A DNA stretch of 64,000 bases from Lysobacter_I brunescens (GTDB taxonomy: Bacteria > Pseudomonadota > Gammaproteobacteria > Xanthomonadales > Xanthomonadaceae), in assembly GCF_042677005.1 (NCBI RefSeq), contig NZ_JBHTIF010000001.1:2046001-2110000 (forward strand). Reading direction: 5' to 3'. Positions 8,870 to 16,746 of this stretch are shown piece by piece. Numbering within the stretch: the stretch's first letter is position 1; every line of letters begins with the position of its first letter. Position numbers and translations under genes: made by a program. The notes under the pieces are model-generated. The model saw only the letters and a program-made list of their open reading frames with translations, searched no databases and was not told where the DNA came from.

Positions 8870-10165
8870 ATGCGCCGTGCGTGCCTGTCGCTGCTGTCTG
8901 CCGCCATCCTGTCCCTGAGCTTCGCCGCATCCGCAGCGCCTGCGCCGGAGGCCCGGGGCAGTGTCGTCACCGCCGCGCGCATGCTCGACGTGCGCAGCGG
9001 CCGCATGCTGAAGGACGTGCAGATCCTCGTCCAGGACGGCCGCATCAAGCAGGTCGCCAGCGATGGTCGTGCATTGGAGGGCGGGGCAGGCCTGCCCCGT
9101 CATGACCTCGGCAACATGACCGTGCTCCCGGGCCTGATCGACATGCACGTGCACATCGACAGCGACCCGACCTTCAGCGGCTATTCCTACCTGCAGTTCA
9201 ACGACCGCTTCTGGTCCGCGGTGTCGGTCACGCATGCGCAGAAGACGCTGATGGCCGGCTTCACCACCATCCGGAACCTTGGCGCCGACGACTGGAACGA
9301 CGTCGGCCTGCAGCAGGCGATCGACCAGGGACGCGTCGTCGGTCCGCGTATCGTGCCGGCGGCCTACGCCTTCGGCGCCACCGGCGGACACTGCGACTCG
9401 ACCTACTTCCCGCCGTCGATGCGCGACCGCAACGAATACAACGCCGACAATGCCGAAGAAGCGCGTCGCTCCGTGCGCGAAGTGCGCAAGTACGGCGCAC
9501 AGGTCATCAAGATCTGCGCCACCGGCGGCGTGTTCTCGCGCAACACCGAACCCGGTCAGCAGCAGATGACCTATGCCGAGATGAAGGCGGTCGCCGACGA
9601 AGCGCGCATGTGGGGGCTGAAGGTTGCTGCGCACGCGCACGGTACGACCGGTATCCGCGAAGCGATCCGCGCTGGCATCGACACCATCGAGCACGCCAGC
9701 CTGATCGACGACGAAGGCATCCGCCTCGCGAAGCAGAACGGCACCTATCTCTCGATGGACATCTACAACACCGACTACACGCAGGCCGAAGGCGCGAAGA
9801 ACGGCGTGCTCGAGGACAACCTGCGCAAGGATCGCGAAATCGCCGAACTGCAGCGACAGAACTTCCGCCGCGCCCACCAGGCCGGCGTGAAGATGGTCTA
9901 CGGCACCGACGCCGGCATCTTCCCGCACGGCGACAACGCGAAGCAGTTCGCGGTGATGGTGCGTTACGGCATGACGCCGGTGCAGGCGATCCAGGCTGCG
10001 ACACTCAACGCCGCAGAGGCGCTCGGTCGCAACGACATCGGCGTGATCGAAGCAGGTCGTTATGCCGACCTGGTCGCCGTGCCGGGCGATCCTTCGACCG
10101 ACGTCACCGCGCTGGAGCGGGTCGGGTTCGTGATGAAGGGTGGGGTAGTCGCGCGCGAGCAGTAA
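8870..10165 (+). CDS. Exported metal-dependent amidohydrolase
   Basis: A 431-residue protein with a cleavable signal peptide (about residues 1-23, ending ASAAPA). It is an amidohydrolase-superfamily TIM barrel with the metal-site pattern intact: HxH in DMHVHID, the probably carboxylated Lys in VIKICATGG, His in AAHAHG and TIEHASL, and the catalytic Asp in YGTDAG. Resemblance is to secreted Xaa-Pro dipeptidase/imidazolonepropionase-like hydrolases. Substrate is not predictable from sequence. It stands alone between the cox operon and the pilus locus, convergent with coaE. Confidence 0.88.
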   Translation: MRRACLSLLSAAILSLSFAASAAPAPEARGSVVTAARMLDVRSGRMLKDVQILVQDGRIKQVASDGRALEGGAGLPRHDLGNMTVLPGLIDMHVHIDSDPTFSGYSYLQFNDRFWSAVSVTHAQKTLMAGFTTIRNLGADDWNDVGLQQAIDQGRVVGPRIVPAAYAFGATGGHCDSTYFPPSMRDRNEYNADNAEEARRSVREVRKYGAQVIKICATGGVFSRNTEPGQQQMTYAEMKAVADEARMWGLKVAAHAHGTTGIREAIRAGIDTIEHASLIDDEGIRLAKQNGTYLSMDIYNTDYTQAEGAKNGVLEDNLRKDREIAELQRQNFRRAHQAGVKMVYGTDAGIFPHGDNAKQFAVMVRYGMTPVQAIQAATLNAAEALGRNDIGVIEAGRYADLVAVPGDPSTDVTALERVGFVMKGGVVAREQ

Positions 10166-10212
10166 TCGGGCGCTCGCCTGCAGGTCCGCGCAAGGATGCG
10201 CGGCACCATGCC

Positions 10213-10827
10213 TCATCCCGGGGCGGCCAGTCGCCGATAGCGCGCATCCAGCGCCGCGACATGCCGCTGCAGATCTTCCAGCGTTCCCGCATTGACGATC
10301 ATGTCATCCGCGATGGCGAGGCGCTGTGCGCGTGTGGCCTGAGCGTCGATCATCCGGTCCGCGAGCGTGGCGTCGATGCCGTCACGCTGGATCAGTCGCT
10401 GCCGCTGCGTTTCGACCGGGACATCGACGACCAGAATCCGCTGCAGCCAGGGATAGGCCGCGCGTCCGCCGACTTCTGCGAGCAGCGGGATCGCGGCGAT
10501 GGCGTAGGGACTGGTGGCGGCTTCGCATTGCTCGACGAGCAGCGCGCGCACGCGGGGATGCACGATGCCTTCGAGGCGGCGGCGCGCATCGGCATCGTCG
10601 AACACCCGTTTGCGCATCGCGGCGCGATCGAGCTTGCCGTCGGCATCGAGCACGTCGTGGCCGAAGACCTCGACGATTTCCGCCAAGCCTGCGCTGCCCG
10701 GTGCCACCGCATCGCGCGCGGCGATGTCGGCGTCCGCGACCACGATGCCCAGGGCTTCGAACGCGCGGGTCACTGCGGTCTTGCCCGAGGCGATGCCGCC
10801 GGTCAGCCCGATGCAGTACGTCGCCAT
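10213..10827 (-). CDS. coaE: Dephospho-CoA kinase
   Basis: Phosphorylates dephospho-CoA in the last step of coenzyme A synthesis. The protein has 204 residues. The P-loop GLTGGIASGKT is at the N-terminus, followed by the adenylate-kinase-like ADADI segment and the HPRVRALL region. It is the last gene of the pilB-pilC-pilD-coaE run, 7 bp after pilD, the standard arrangement in gammaproteobacteria. Confidence 0.96.
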   Translation of the reverse strand: MATYCIGLTGGIASGKTAVTRAFEALGIVVADADIAARDAVAPGSAGLAEIVEVFGHDVLDADGKLDRAAMRKRVFDDADARRRLEGIVHPRVRALLVEQCEAATSPYAIAAIPLLAEVGGRAAYPWLQRILVVDVPVETQRQRLIQRDGIDATLADRMIDAQATRAQRLAIADDMIVNAGTLEDLQRHVAALDARYRRLAAPG

Positions 10828-10834
10828 CGGGAGA

Positions 10835-11698
10835 TCAGTAGGGCAGCACGCGCTGGTACAGGGCCATCAGATCGCCGCCCCAGAGGAAGACGATCCAGCC
10901 GGCGGCGGCGAGGTAGGGGCCGAACGGAATCGGGATGCTGTGGTCGCGGCCCTTGGAAAACAGCCAGATCGAGCCGATGATCGCGCCGGCCAGGGACGCG
11001 ACGAGCACGATGGGCAGCAGCGCCTTGTAGCCGGCCCAGGCGCCCAGCGCCGCAAGCAGCTTGAAGTCACCGTGGCCCATGCCGACCTTGCCGGTGAGCT
11101 GCTTGTAGACCCAGTAGACGGTCCACAGCGAGACATAGCCGAGTACCGCGCCGGCGATTGCCGCCTTCGCAGGCACGAACAGGTTGTCGACACTGGCGAT
11201 CAACCCCAGCCAAAGCAGGACGAGGGTGATCTGGTCGGGCAACAGCTGCTTGCGCAGATCGATGCCTGCGCCCGCGACCAGGAAGCAGCTGAGCAGCGAG
11301 GCGCCGAAGCCCTGCCAGCCGAAACCGAAGCGCCACACGCAGGCGACGACCAGCAGCATCGTCAGCAGTTCGACGGCCGGGTACTGGAAGGAGATCGGCG
11401 TCCTGCACTTGCGACATTTGCCGCCCAACGCCAGCCAGCTGAAGACCGGGATGTTCTCGTACCACGACAGCTTGTGCTGGCAGTGCGGGCAATGCGATGG
11501 CTCGACCACGATCCCCGGCGGCGGCGGATCGTACATGTCGTTGGGCAGTTCCAGCTCGTCGCGCGCGTCGCGCTTCCATTCCCATTCCAGCTTGCGCGGC
11601 AGGCGCAGGATGACGACGTTGAGGAAACTGCCCACGAGGAGGCCGAGCCCGGCCGCGATCGGATAACCGAGGGCCGGGTTCTGGTCGAGGAATGCCAT
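10835..11698 (-). CDS. pilD: Type IV prepilin peptidase / N-methyltransferase
   Basis: Inner-membrane aspartyl protease that cleaves the leader of type IV prepilins and type II pseudopilins and methylates the new N-terminal Phe. It has 287 residues. The N-terminal zinc/methylase cytosolic loop with two CxxC pairs (CPHC...CRKC) is present, as are the two catalytic Asp segments: GAGIDLRKQLLPDQ and GHGDFKLLAALGAW. Several membrane helices follow. It is downstream of pilC by 28 bp. Confidence 0.97.
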   Translation of the reverse strand: MAFLDQNPALGYPIAAGLGLLVGSFLNVVILRLPRKLEWEWKRDARDELELPNDMYDPPPPGIVVEPSHCPHCQHKLSWYENIPVFSWLALGGKCRKCRTPISFQYPAVELLTMLLVVACVWRFGFGWQGFGASLLSCFLVAGAGIDLRKQLLPDQITLVLLWLGLIASVDNLFVPAKAAIAGAVLGYVSLWTVYWVYKQLTGKVGMGHGDFKLLAALGAWAGYKALLPIVLVASLAGAIIGSIWLFSKGRDHSIPIPFGPYLAAAGWIVFLWGGDLMALYQRVLPY

Positions 11699-11726
11699 CG
11701 ATGCGCGGATCCGGTCTCTGTCTCGA

Positions 11727-12986
11727 TCAGCCGATGGTGGCGGCGAGCTTGAAGATCGGCAGGTACATGCCGACGACCATGCTGCCCACGAGCACGCCGA
11801 TGATCACCATGATCAGTGGTTCCAGCAGGCTGGTCAGCGCGTCCACCGAGTTGTTCACTTCCTGCTCGTAGAACTCGGCCACCTTGAAGAGCATCGAGTC
11901 GAGCGCACCGGCCTCTTCGCCGATGGCGGCCATCTGGATGACCATGTGCGGGAACAGGTTGGCCTGCTTCATCGCCATGTTGACGGGGTAACCCACCGAC
12001 ACGTCGTCGCGGATGCGCCACACGGCCTTTTCGTAGACGGCATTGCCGGTCGCGCCTGCGACGCTTTCCAGCGCCTCGACCAGCGGCACGCCCGCACGGA
12101 ACGTCACCGCCAGCGTGCGCGAGAAGCGCGCGATCGCCGAGTTGTGCATGATCAGGCCGATCACCGGGACCTTGAGGATCAGCTTGTCGAGCGTGTGCCG
12201 GAAGTTGGCCGAGCGCTTGTAGGCGAAGAAGAAGCTGATCAGCACGCCGCCGACGACGAACAGCATGAGCCACCACCAGGACACCAGAAACCTCGACGCC
12301 GCCACGATCATCTGCGTGAAGGCCGGAAGTTCGGCGCCGAAGTTCTTGAACACGTCCTCGAACTGCGGCACGACGTAGATCAGCATGACCGAGCTGACCA
12401 GGATCGCGACCACGATGGTCATCGCCGGGTAGAACAGCGCCTTCTTGATCTTGCCCTTGAGGGTCTCGAGGTTTTCCTTGTAGGTCGCGATCGTGTCGAG
12501 CACGGTTTCGAGCACGCCCGCGGATTCGCCCGCACGCACGAGGTTGCGATACAGCTCGTCGAAATAGATCGGATGCTTGCACATCGCTTCGTAGATCGAG
12601 GAGCCGCCTTCGATGTCCGTGCGCACGGACTCGACGAGGTTCTTCATGCGCACGTTCTTCTGGCCGTTGCCGATGATCTCCAGCGACTGCACCAGCGGCA
12701 CGCCGGACTTCATCATCGTGGCGATCTGGCGGCTGAAGATGGCGATGTCGCGTGCGCTGATCTTCTTGCCTGCGGCACCGAACAGCGGCTTGGGCTTGGG
12801 CTTGACCACGGTCGGCGTGATGCCCAGCCTGCGCAGTTCGGCGCGCAGCATGTTGGTGTTCTTGGCCTGCTGCTCGCCCTTCATCTTCACGCCGCGCTTG
12901 TCGGTGCCCTCCCAGACATAGAGGGGCATCGTGTTGCCGGCGCGTTCGGCGGGGGCGTTCTTGGCGACGGTGCGGGAGGCGGCCAT
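11727..12986 (-). CDS. pilC: Type IV pilus inner-membrane platform protein PilC
   Basis: Polytopic platform protein (419 residues, GspF family) that couples the PilB motor to pilin polymerisation. Two repeated GspF domains are visible, beginning at FSRQIATMMKSGVPLVQSL and at FSRTLAVTFRAGVPLVEAL, each followed by membrane helices. The final helix region reads LEPLIMVIIGVLVGSMVVGMYLP in two parts. ATG 12986 follows pilB by 3 bp, with AAGGA overlapping the pilB end. An N-terminal extension of about 19 residues precedes MPLYVWEG. Confidence 0.97.
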   Translation of the reverse strand: MAASRTVAKNAPAERAGNTMPLYVWEGTDKRGVKMKGEQQAKNTNMLRAELRRLGITPTVVKPKPKPLFGAAGKKISARDIAIFSRQIATMMKSGVPLVQSLEIIGNGQKNVRMKNLVESVRTDIEGGSSIYEAMCKHPIYFDELYRNLVRAGESAGVLETVLDTIATYKENLETLKGKIKKALFYPAMTIVVAILVSSVMLIYVVPQFEDVFKNFGAELPAFTQMIVAASRFLVSWWWLMLFVVGGVLISFFFAYKRSANFRHTLDKLILKVPVIGLIMHNSAIARFSRTLAVTFRAGVPLVEALESVAGATGNAVYEKAVWRIRDDVSVGYPVNMAMKQANLFPHMVIQMAAIGEEAGALDSMLFKVAEFYEQEVNNSVDALTSLLEPLIMVIIGVLVGSMVVGMYLPIFKLAATIG

Positions 12987-12989
12987 GGC

Positions 12990-14714
12990 TTATTCCTTGG
13001 TGACGCGGTTGATTTCGGCAAGACTGGTCAAGCCGTTGCGAGCCTTGAGCAATGCGGACTGGCGCAGGCTGTTGACGCCCGAGGCGCGTGCGGCTTCGGC
13101 GATCTGCATGGCGTTGCCGCCCTGCAGGATGATCGCCTGGATCTGTTCGGTCATCGGCATGACCTCGTAGATGCCGGTACGGCCCTTGTAGCCGCCCGTG
13201 CATTCGTTGCAGCCGACCGCTTCGTAGAGCGTGAAGCCGGCGCGCACGTCGTCCGGGGAGAATCCCTCGGCAAGCAGGGCGTGCTCGGGCAGGTGCTGTT
13301 CGCGCTTGCAGCTCGGGCACAGGCGGCGCGCGAGGCGCTGCGCGATCACCAGCGAGACCGAGGACGTGATGTTGAAGGGCGCGATGCCCATGTTCATCAG
13401 TCGGGAAATGGTCTGCGGCGCGTCGTTGGTGTGCAGGGTCGAGAGCACCATGTGGCCGGTCTGCGCGGCCTTGACCGCGATCTCGGCGGTTTCCAGGTCG
13501 CGGATTTCGCCGACCATGATCACGTCCGGATCCTGGCGGAGGAAGCTGCGCAGCGCGGCCGCGAAGGTCATGCCGCGCTTGGCGTTCTGCTGTACCTGGT
13601 TGATGCCGGGCAGTCGGATTTCGACCGGGTCCTCGACGGTGGAGACGTTGCGCTCCTCCTCGTTGAGGATACCCAGCGCGGTGTACAGCGACACCGTCTT
13701 GCCCGAGCCGGTTGGACCGGTGACCAGGACCATGCCGTAGGGCTTCTTGATCGCATCCAGGAACAGCGCCTGCTGTTCCGGTTCATAACCGAGCTTCTCG
13801 ATGCCCAGCTTCGCCGCGCTGCCGTCGAGGATACGCAGCACGATCTTCTCGCCGAACAGGGTCGGCAGCGTGCTGACGCGGAAGTCGATCTGCTTGGTCT
13901 TGGACAGGTTGAGCTTGATGCGGCCGTCCTGCGGCACGCGCTTTTCGGCGATGTCGAGCTGCGACATCACCTTGAGGCGTGCGGCGATGCGCTGGCTCAG
14001 CTTGACCGGCGCCTTGGCGACCTGGCGCAGGATGCCGTCGATGCGCAGGCGGACGCGGTAATCGGTTTCGTAGGGTTCGAAGTGAATGTCGGATGCGCCG
14101 CGCTTGATCGCGTCGACCAGCACCTTGTTGACGAACTTCACCACCGGCGTGTCGTCGCCCTTGGCATCGACACCGCTGTCGCCGCCGGCATCGTCGTCGC
14201 CACTGGATACATCCAGGTTGTCGAGCCCTTCGGCATCGTCCATGTCGCCCATGGAGTCGTTGGCGCTGAGCCACGACTCCATCGTGCGTTTCAGCGTGTC
14301 CTCGTCGACGAGGATCGGTTCCACCGCGAGATTGGTGTGGAACTTGACTTCGTCGAGGGCTGCCGTGTTCGTAGGGTCTGCGACACCGACGAAGAGGCGC
14401 CCACCGCGCTTGAACAGCGGCAGCACATGGTGCTTCTGCAGCAATTCGTCCTTGACCAGGCGAATGGCGCTCTGGTTTGGATCCATCACGGCCGGGTCGA
14501 ACAGCGGCATGCCGAACTCGATGGAGTTGGCGGCGGCGAGCTGTTGCGGAGTGACCAGCTTGTGTTCGCGGAGGTAAACCGCAATCGGCTTGCGCTCGCG
14601 GGTTGCGGTGTCGAGGGCTTCGCGTGCTGCCGCCTCTTCAAGGGCTCCGTCCAGCACCAGACGCCGGGCGATGCCGGTGATGCCGATCAGATTAGAAGTG
14701 TGCGCGACATTCAC
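12990..14714 (-). CDS. pilB: Type IV pilus assembly ATPase PilB
   Basis: Hexameric extension ATPase, 574 residues. An N-terminal MshEN-type domain is followed by the ATPase: Walker A GPTGSGKT, Asp box, Walker B DPDVIMVGEIRD, His box STLHTNDAPQT, and the zinc-binding tetracysteine CPSCK...CNECTGGYKGRTGIYE. The start is a GTG at 14714 (encoding NVAHTSNLIGITG after the initiator); GAGGGG lies about 11 nt upstream. It lies directly downstream of the three pilin genes and next to pilC. Confidence 0.97.
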   Translation of the reverse strand: MNVAHTSNLIGITGIARRLVLDGALEEAAAREALDTATRERKPIAVYLREHKLVTPQQLAAANSIEFGMPLFDPAVMDPNQSAIRLVKDELLQKHHVLPLFKRGGRLFVGVADPTNTAALDEVKFHTNLAVEPILVDEDTLKRTMESWLSANDSMGDMDDAEGLDNLDVSSGDDDAGGDSGVDAKGDDTPVVKFVNKVLVDAIKRGASDIHFEPYETDYRVRLRIDGILRQVAKAPVKLSQRIAARLKVMSQLDIAEKRVPQDGRIKLNLSKTKQIDFRVSTLPTLFGEKIVLRILDGSAAKLGIEKLGYEPEQQALFLDAIKKPYGMVLVTGPTGSGKTVSLYTALGILNEEERNVSTVEDPVEIRLPGINQVQQNAKRGMTFAAALRSFLRQDPDVIMVGEIRDLETAEIAVKAAQTGHMVLSTLHTNDAPQTISRLMNMGIAPFNITSSVSLVIAQRLARRLCPSCKREQHLPEHALLAEGFSPDDVRAGFTLYEAVGCNECTGGYKGRTGIYEVMPMTEQIQAIILQGGNAMQIAEAARASGVNSLRQSALLKARNGLTSLAEINRVTKE

Positions 14715-14854
14715 TTTTGACGACCCCTCGCCCGCTGATCCACGGTCGGATCATGCATTTACGACGATAACATCGAAAGGGCTGCAGGTGGAGGGTGGCG
14801 GCCGTCCCGGAATGACCATTCGAGACTTCGCGCACACCCTCGGCGTGAGGGCGC

Positions 14855-15292
14855 TCAGGGACCGGAGCAGCCGTTGGGTCGATAGAGCGACGCGACGGTG
14901 GAACTGCAGTTCCATTGGCCTTCGCTGGTGCGGGTCAGCACCAGGTTCTGGCCGGCCACGTTCGGATTGCCAGCCAGGACGCAGGTGATGGTCTGGCCGT
15001 TCGTGGCCGTCCAGCTGCCGCCGGGCGTGATGCTGCTGCAGCGTGCCGTGCTGGTGCTCAGGCCGATTTCGGTGGCGCTGGCCGGGCTGCCGGTCTTGTC
15101 GCCATTCTGGATGCCTTCCTCGAAGATCACGACGCCGCCGCGCAGGTCGGCCAGGCCGGCGGACATCTGCGATTTGGCGATGTAGATCTGATAGGCGGGC
15201 AGGGCGATGGACGCGAGGATGGCGATGATCGCAACCACGATCATCAATTCGATGAGGGTGAAGCCTTGCTGGCGCGGACGCGGACGGGACAT
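14855..15292 (-). CDS. Type IV pilin (third, divergent copy)
   Basis: A 145-residue prepilin with a short basic leader MSRPRPRQQG cut before FTLIELMIVV, and the conserved Glu5 of the mature protein. The hydrophobic helix AIIAILASIALPAY follows, then a small globular domain with four cysteines, the last pair framing a C-terminal loop (WNCSSTVASLYRPNGC). It resembles the two identical pilins upstream in length and layout but clearly differs in sequence after the helix. The ribosome site is GGAGA. A terminator lies between it and the preceding pilin, so its expression probably depends on readthrough or its own promoter. Confidence 0.93.
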   Translation of the reverse strand: MSRPRPRQQGFTLIELMIVVAIIAILASIALPAYQIYIAKSQMSAGLADLRGGVVIFEEGIQNGDKTGSPASATEIGLSTSTARCSSITPGGSWTATNGQTITCVLAGNPNVAGQNLVLTRTSEGQWNCSSTVASLYRPNGCSGP

Positions 15293-15349
15293 GGCGATTC
15301 TCCGTGGGACAGGTCGCAGCAGAGCAGGAGGCCGGGGGAGGGGGGAAGG

Positions 15350-15375
15350 AAAAGGGGTGCCGAAGCACCCCTTTT
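15350..15375 (-). terminator. Intrinsic terminator with UUCG tetraloop after second pilin
   Basis: On the minus strand an 11-bp perfect stem, AAAAGGGGTGC / GCACCCCTTTT, is closed by a TTCG tetraloop and ends in TTTT. It lies 30 bp past the stop of the middle pilin and ahead of the third pilin. This is a strong rho-independent terminator shape. Confidence 0.85.
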
Positions 15376-15405
15376 CCGATTCACTGACAGTCGCGTCGTC
15401 GGCGA

Positions 15406-15831
15406 TTACGGCGTGCAGCCGTTCGGACGGTGGCTGGTGTCGGCGATGTCGGTGGTGCAGGGCCACTGGCCGGTGGTGTTGCGGGTCAGGTTGATGACCT
15501 TGTTGACCACGTTCGGGTTGCCCTTGAGCTTGCACTGGATCTTCTGGCCGCTGGCCGCGTCCCAGTTGCCGGTGACGGTGAAGGTGCAGCGCGGGGTGCC
15601 AGCGGCATCCAGACCGATGTCGGCCGGGCCGGCGATGGCGCCGGTCTTCTCGCCGCCCTGGACGCCTTCTTCATAGGCGGTCACGCCGCCGCGGATGTCG
15701 GCCAGACCGGAGGTGGCCTGCGACTTGGCGACGTAGTTCTGGTAGGCGGGCAGCGCGATGGCGGCCAGGATGGCGATGATCGCGACGACGATCATCAGTT
15801 CGATCAGGGTGAAACCTTGCTGCTTCTTCAT
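15406..15831 (-). CDS. pilA: Major type IV pilin, copy 2 (identical to copy 1)
   Basis: A 141-residue prepilin. Leader MKKQQG, mature start FTLIELMIVVAIIAILAAIA with Glu5, helix ending at PAYQNYVAKSQ, then a compact head domain containing four cysteines (C in TPRCTFT, KIQCKLKG, WPCTTD, NGCTP). The last two cysteines define the usual C-terminal disulfide loop. The coding sequence is the same, base for base as far as I can read, as 15904-16329. Flanking DNA differs outside the start codon and stop region. Its ribosome site, GAGGA, differs from that of copy 1. A terminator lies on each side. Confidence 0.95.
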   Translation of the reverse strand: MKKQQGFTLIELMIVVAIIAILAAIALPAYQNYVAKSQATSGLADIRGGVTAYEEGVQGGEKTGAIAGPADIGLDAAGTPRCTFTVTGNWDAASGQKIQCKLKGNPNVVNKVINLTRNTTGQWPCTTDIADTSHRPNGCTP

Positions 15832-15857
15832 GAGGGAGTCCTCGATGTTGATTGGAG

Positions 15858-15879
15858 AAAAGGGGCCGAAGCCCCTTTT
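15858..15879 (-). terminator. Intrinsic terminator with UUCG tetraloop between the identical pilins
   Basis: On the minus strand the 9-bp perfect stem AAAAGGGGC / GCCCCTTTT carries a TTCG loop and ends in TTTT. It is 24 bp after the stop of the first pilin and 26 bp before the start of the second. It is built like the terminator at 15350-15375 and should limit transcription of the downstream pilins and possibly pilB. Confidence 0.85.
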
Positions 15880-15903
15880 CCGGGCAGAAACCGCCAGTCG
15901 GGA

Positions 15904-16329
15904 TTACGGCGTGCAGCCGTTCGGACGGTGGCTGGTGTCGGCGATGTCGGTGGTGCAGGGCCACTGGCCGGTGGTGTTGCGGGTCAGGTTGATGACCTTG
16001 TTGACCACGTTCGGGTTGCCCTTGAGCTTGCACTGGATCTTCTGGCCGCTGGCCGCGTCCCAGTTGCCGGTGACGGTGAAGGTGCAGCGCGGGGTGCCAG
16101 CGGCATCCAGACCGATGTCGGCCGGGCCGGCGATGGCGCCGGTCTTCTCGCCGCCCTGGACGCCTTCTTCATAGGCGGTCACGCCGCCGCGGATGTCGGC
16201 CAGACCGGAGGTGGCCTGCGACTTGGCGACGTAGTTCTGGTAGGCGGGCAGCGCGATGGCGGCCAGGATGGCGATGATCGCGACGACGATCATCAGTTCG
16301 ATCAGGGTGAAACCTTGCTGCTTCTTCAT
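15904..16329 (-). CDS. pilA: Major type IV pilin, copy 1 (promoter-proximal)
   Basis: A 141-residue prepilin identical in sequence to the copy at 15406-15831: leader MKKQQG, Glu5, and four-cysteine head domain. It is the pilin nearest the sigma-54-like promoter, with a leader of roughly 100 nt, and so is probably the main source of pilin subunit. ATG 16329 is preceded by GAGGGATCTCCC. Longer in-frame extensions upstream run into the promoter region and are not credible, since the prepilin leader begins at MKKQQG. Confidence 0.95.
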   Translation of the reverse strand: MKKQQGFTLIELMIVVAIIAILAAIALPAYQNYVAKSQATSGLADIRGGVTAYEEGVQGGEKTGAIAGPADIGLDAAGTPRCTFTVTGNWDAASGQKIQCKLKGNPNVVNKVINLTRNTTGQWPCTTDIADTSHRPNGCTP

Positions 16330-16437
16330 GGGAGATCCCTCGGGAGTGTTGTGTTGCGAACCATTCACGTGCCCTTGGCCTGGCGGATCCGGGTCCTTGG
16401 GCGCTCGTGCTGCCGAGCACGCGCAGGCAAAGCATAC

Positions 16438-16452
16438 GCACAAGCCATGCCA
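16438..16452 (-). promoter_or_regulatory. Candidate sigma-54 (RpoN) promoter for pilin genes
   Basis: On the minus strand the sequence TGGCATGGCTTGTGC matches the sigma-54 consensus TGGCAYRNNNNTTGC at all but one non-core position. The invariant GG (-24) and GC (-12) have correct spacing. It would start transcription near 16427, about 98 nt before the first pilin. Sigma-54 dependence of pilin genes through PilR is established in Pseudomonas and xanthomonads, and pilRS lie 4 kb away. Confidence 0.75.
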
Positions 16453-16525
16453 AATGATGTGACGCGACTCCCGTCCCGGAGCGCACTCGCGTATGAGAAC
16501 CCCTTCACATTTCTCCACAGGGCAG

Positions 16526-16548
16526 AATCTGACAAAAAACGTCAGATT
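16526..16548. promoter_or_regulatory. Inverted repeat upstream of pilin promoter, candidate PilR enhancer site
   Basis: A perfect 8-bp inverted repeat, AATCTGAC - AAAAAAC - GTCAGATT, is centred near 16537, about 90 bp upstream of the sigma-54-like element. Position, dyad symmetry and the TGAC/GTCA core fit an enhancer site for a sigma-54 activator such as PilR. It also lies about 200 bp upstream of the divergent 1006-codon gene, so it could act there instead. Confidence 0.55.
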
Positions 16549-16746
16549 GCTGCCGGGTTGACCACAACAGTCATTCGCGTGCTCGCGATCACAATATTGG
16601 GCGCGTCTTGGGGCGCTGTCGATAGGTTGTGATGCTGTTCGCGCTTGTTGCGGTGCGGCATGAGGGCTGTCGCCGACGGGCGGTGATCGCTCCGACCTTT
16701 CGGCTATTCTTCACCTCGCATTCAATTAAATGAGTGGAGTCCGTAC

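Larger units (their letters stand above)
15406..16329 (-). repeat. Direct tandem duplication of a pilin coding sequence
   Basis: Positions 15406-15831 and 15904-16329 are two 426-bp direct repeats with a period of 498 bp. Comparing them by eye I found no difference anywhere in the coding region. Similarity stops abruptly just outside the start codon (CATGAGGGAG versus CATGGGAGAT on the plus strand) and a few bases past the stop. The repeat boundaries coincide with gene boundaries. Confidence 0.9.

Noticed and set aside
15406..16329. Pilin duplication caused by an insertion sequence
   Set aside because: No transposase, terminal inverted repeats or target duplication are visible; repeat edges coincide with the coding sequence.
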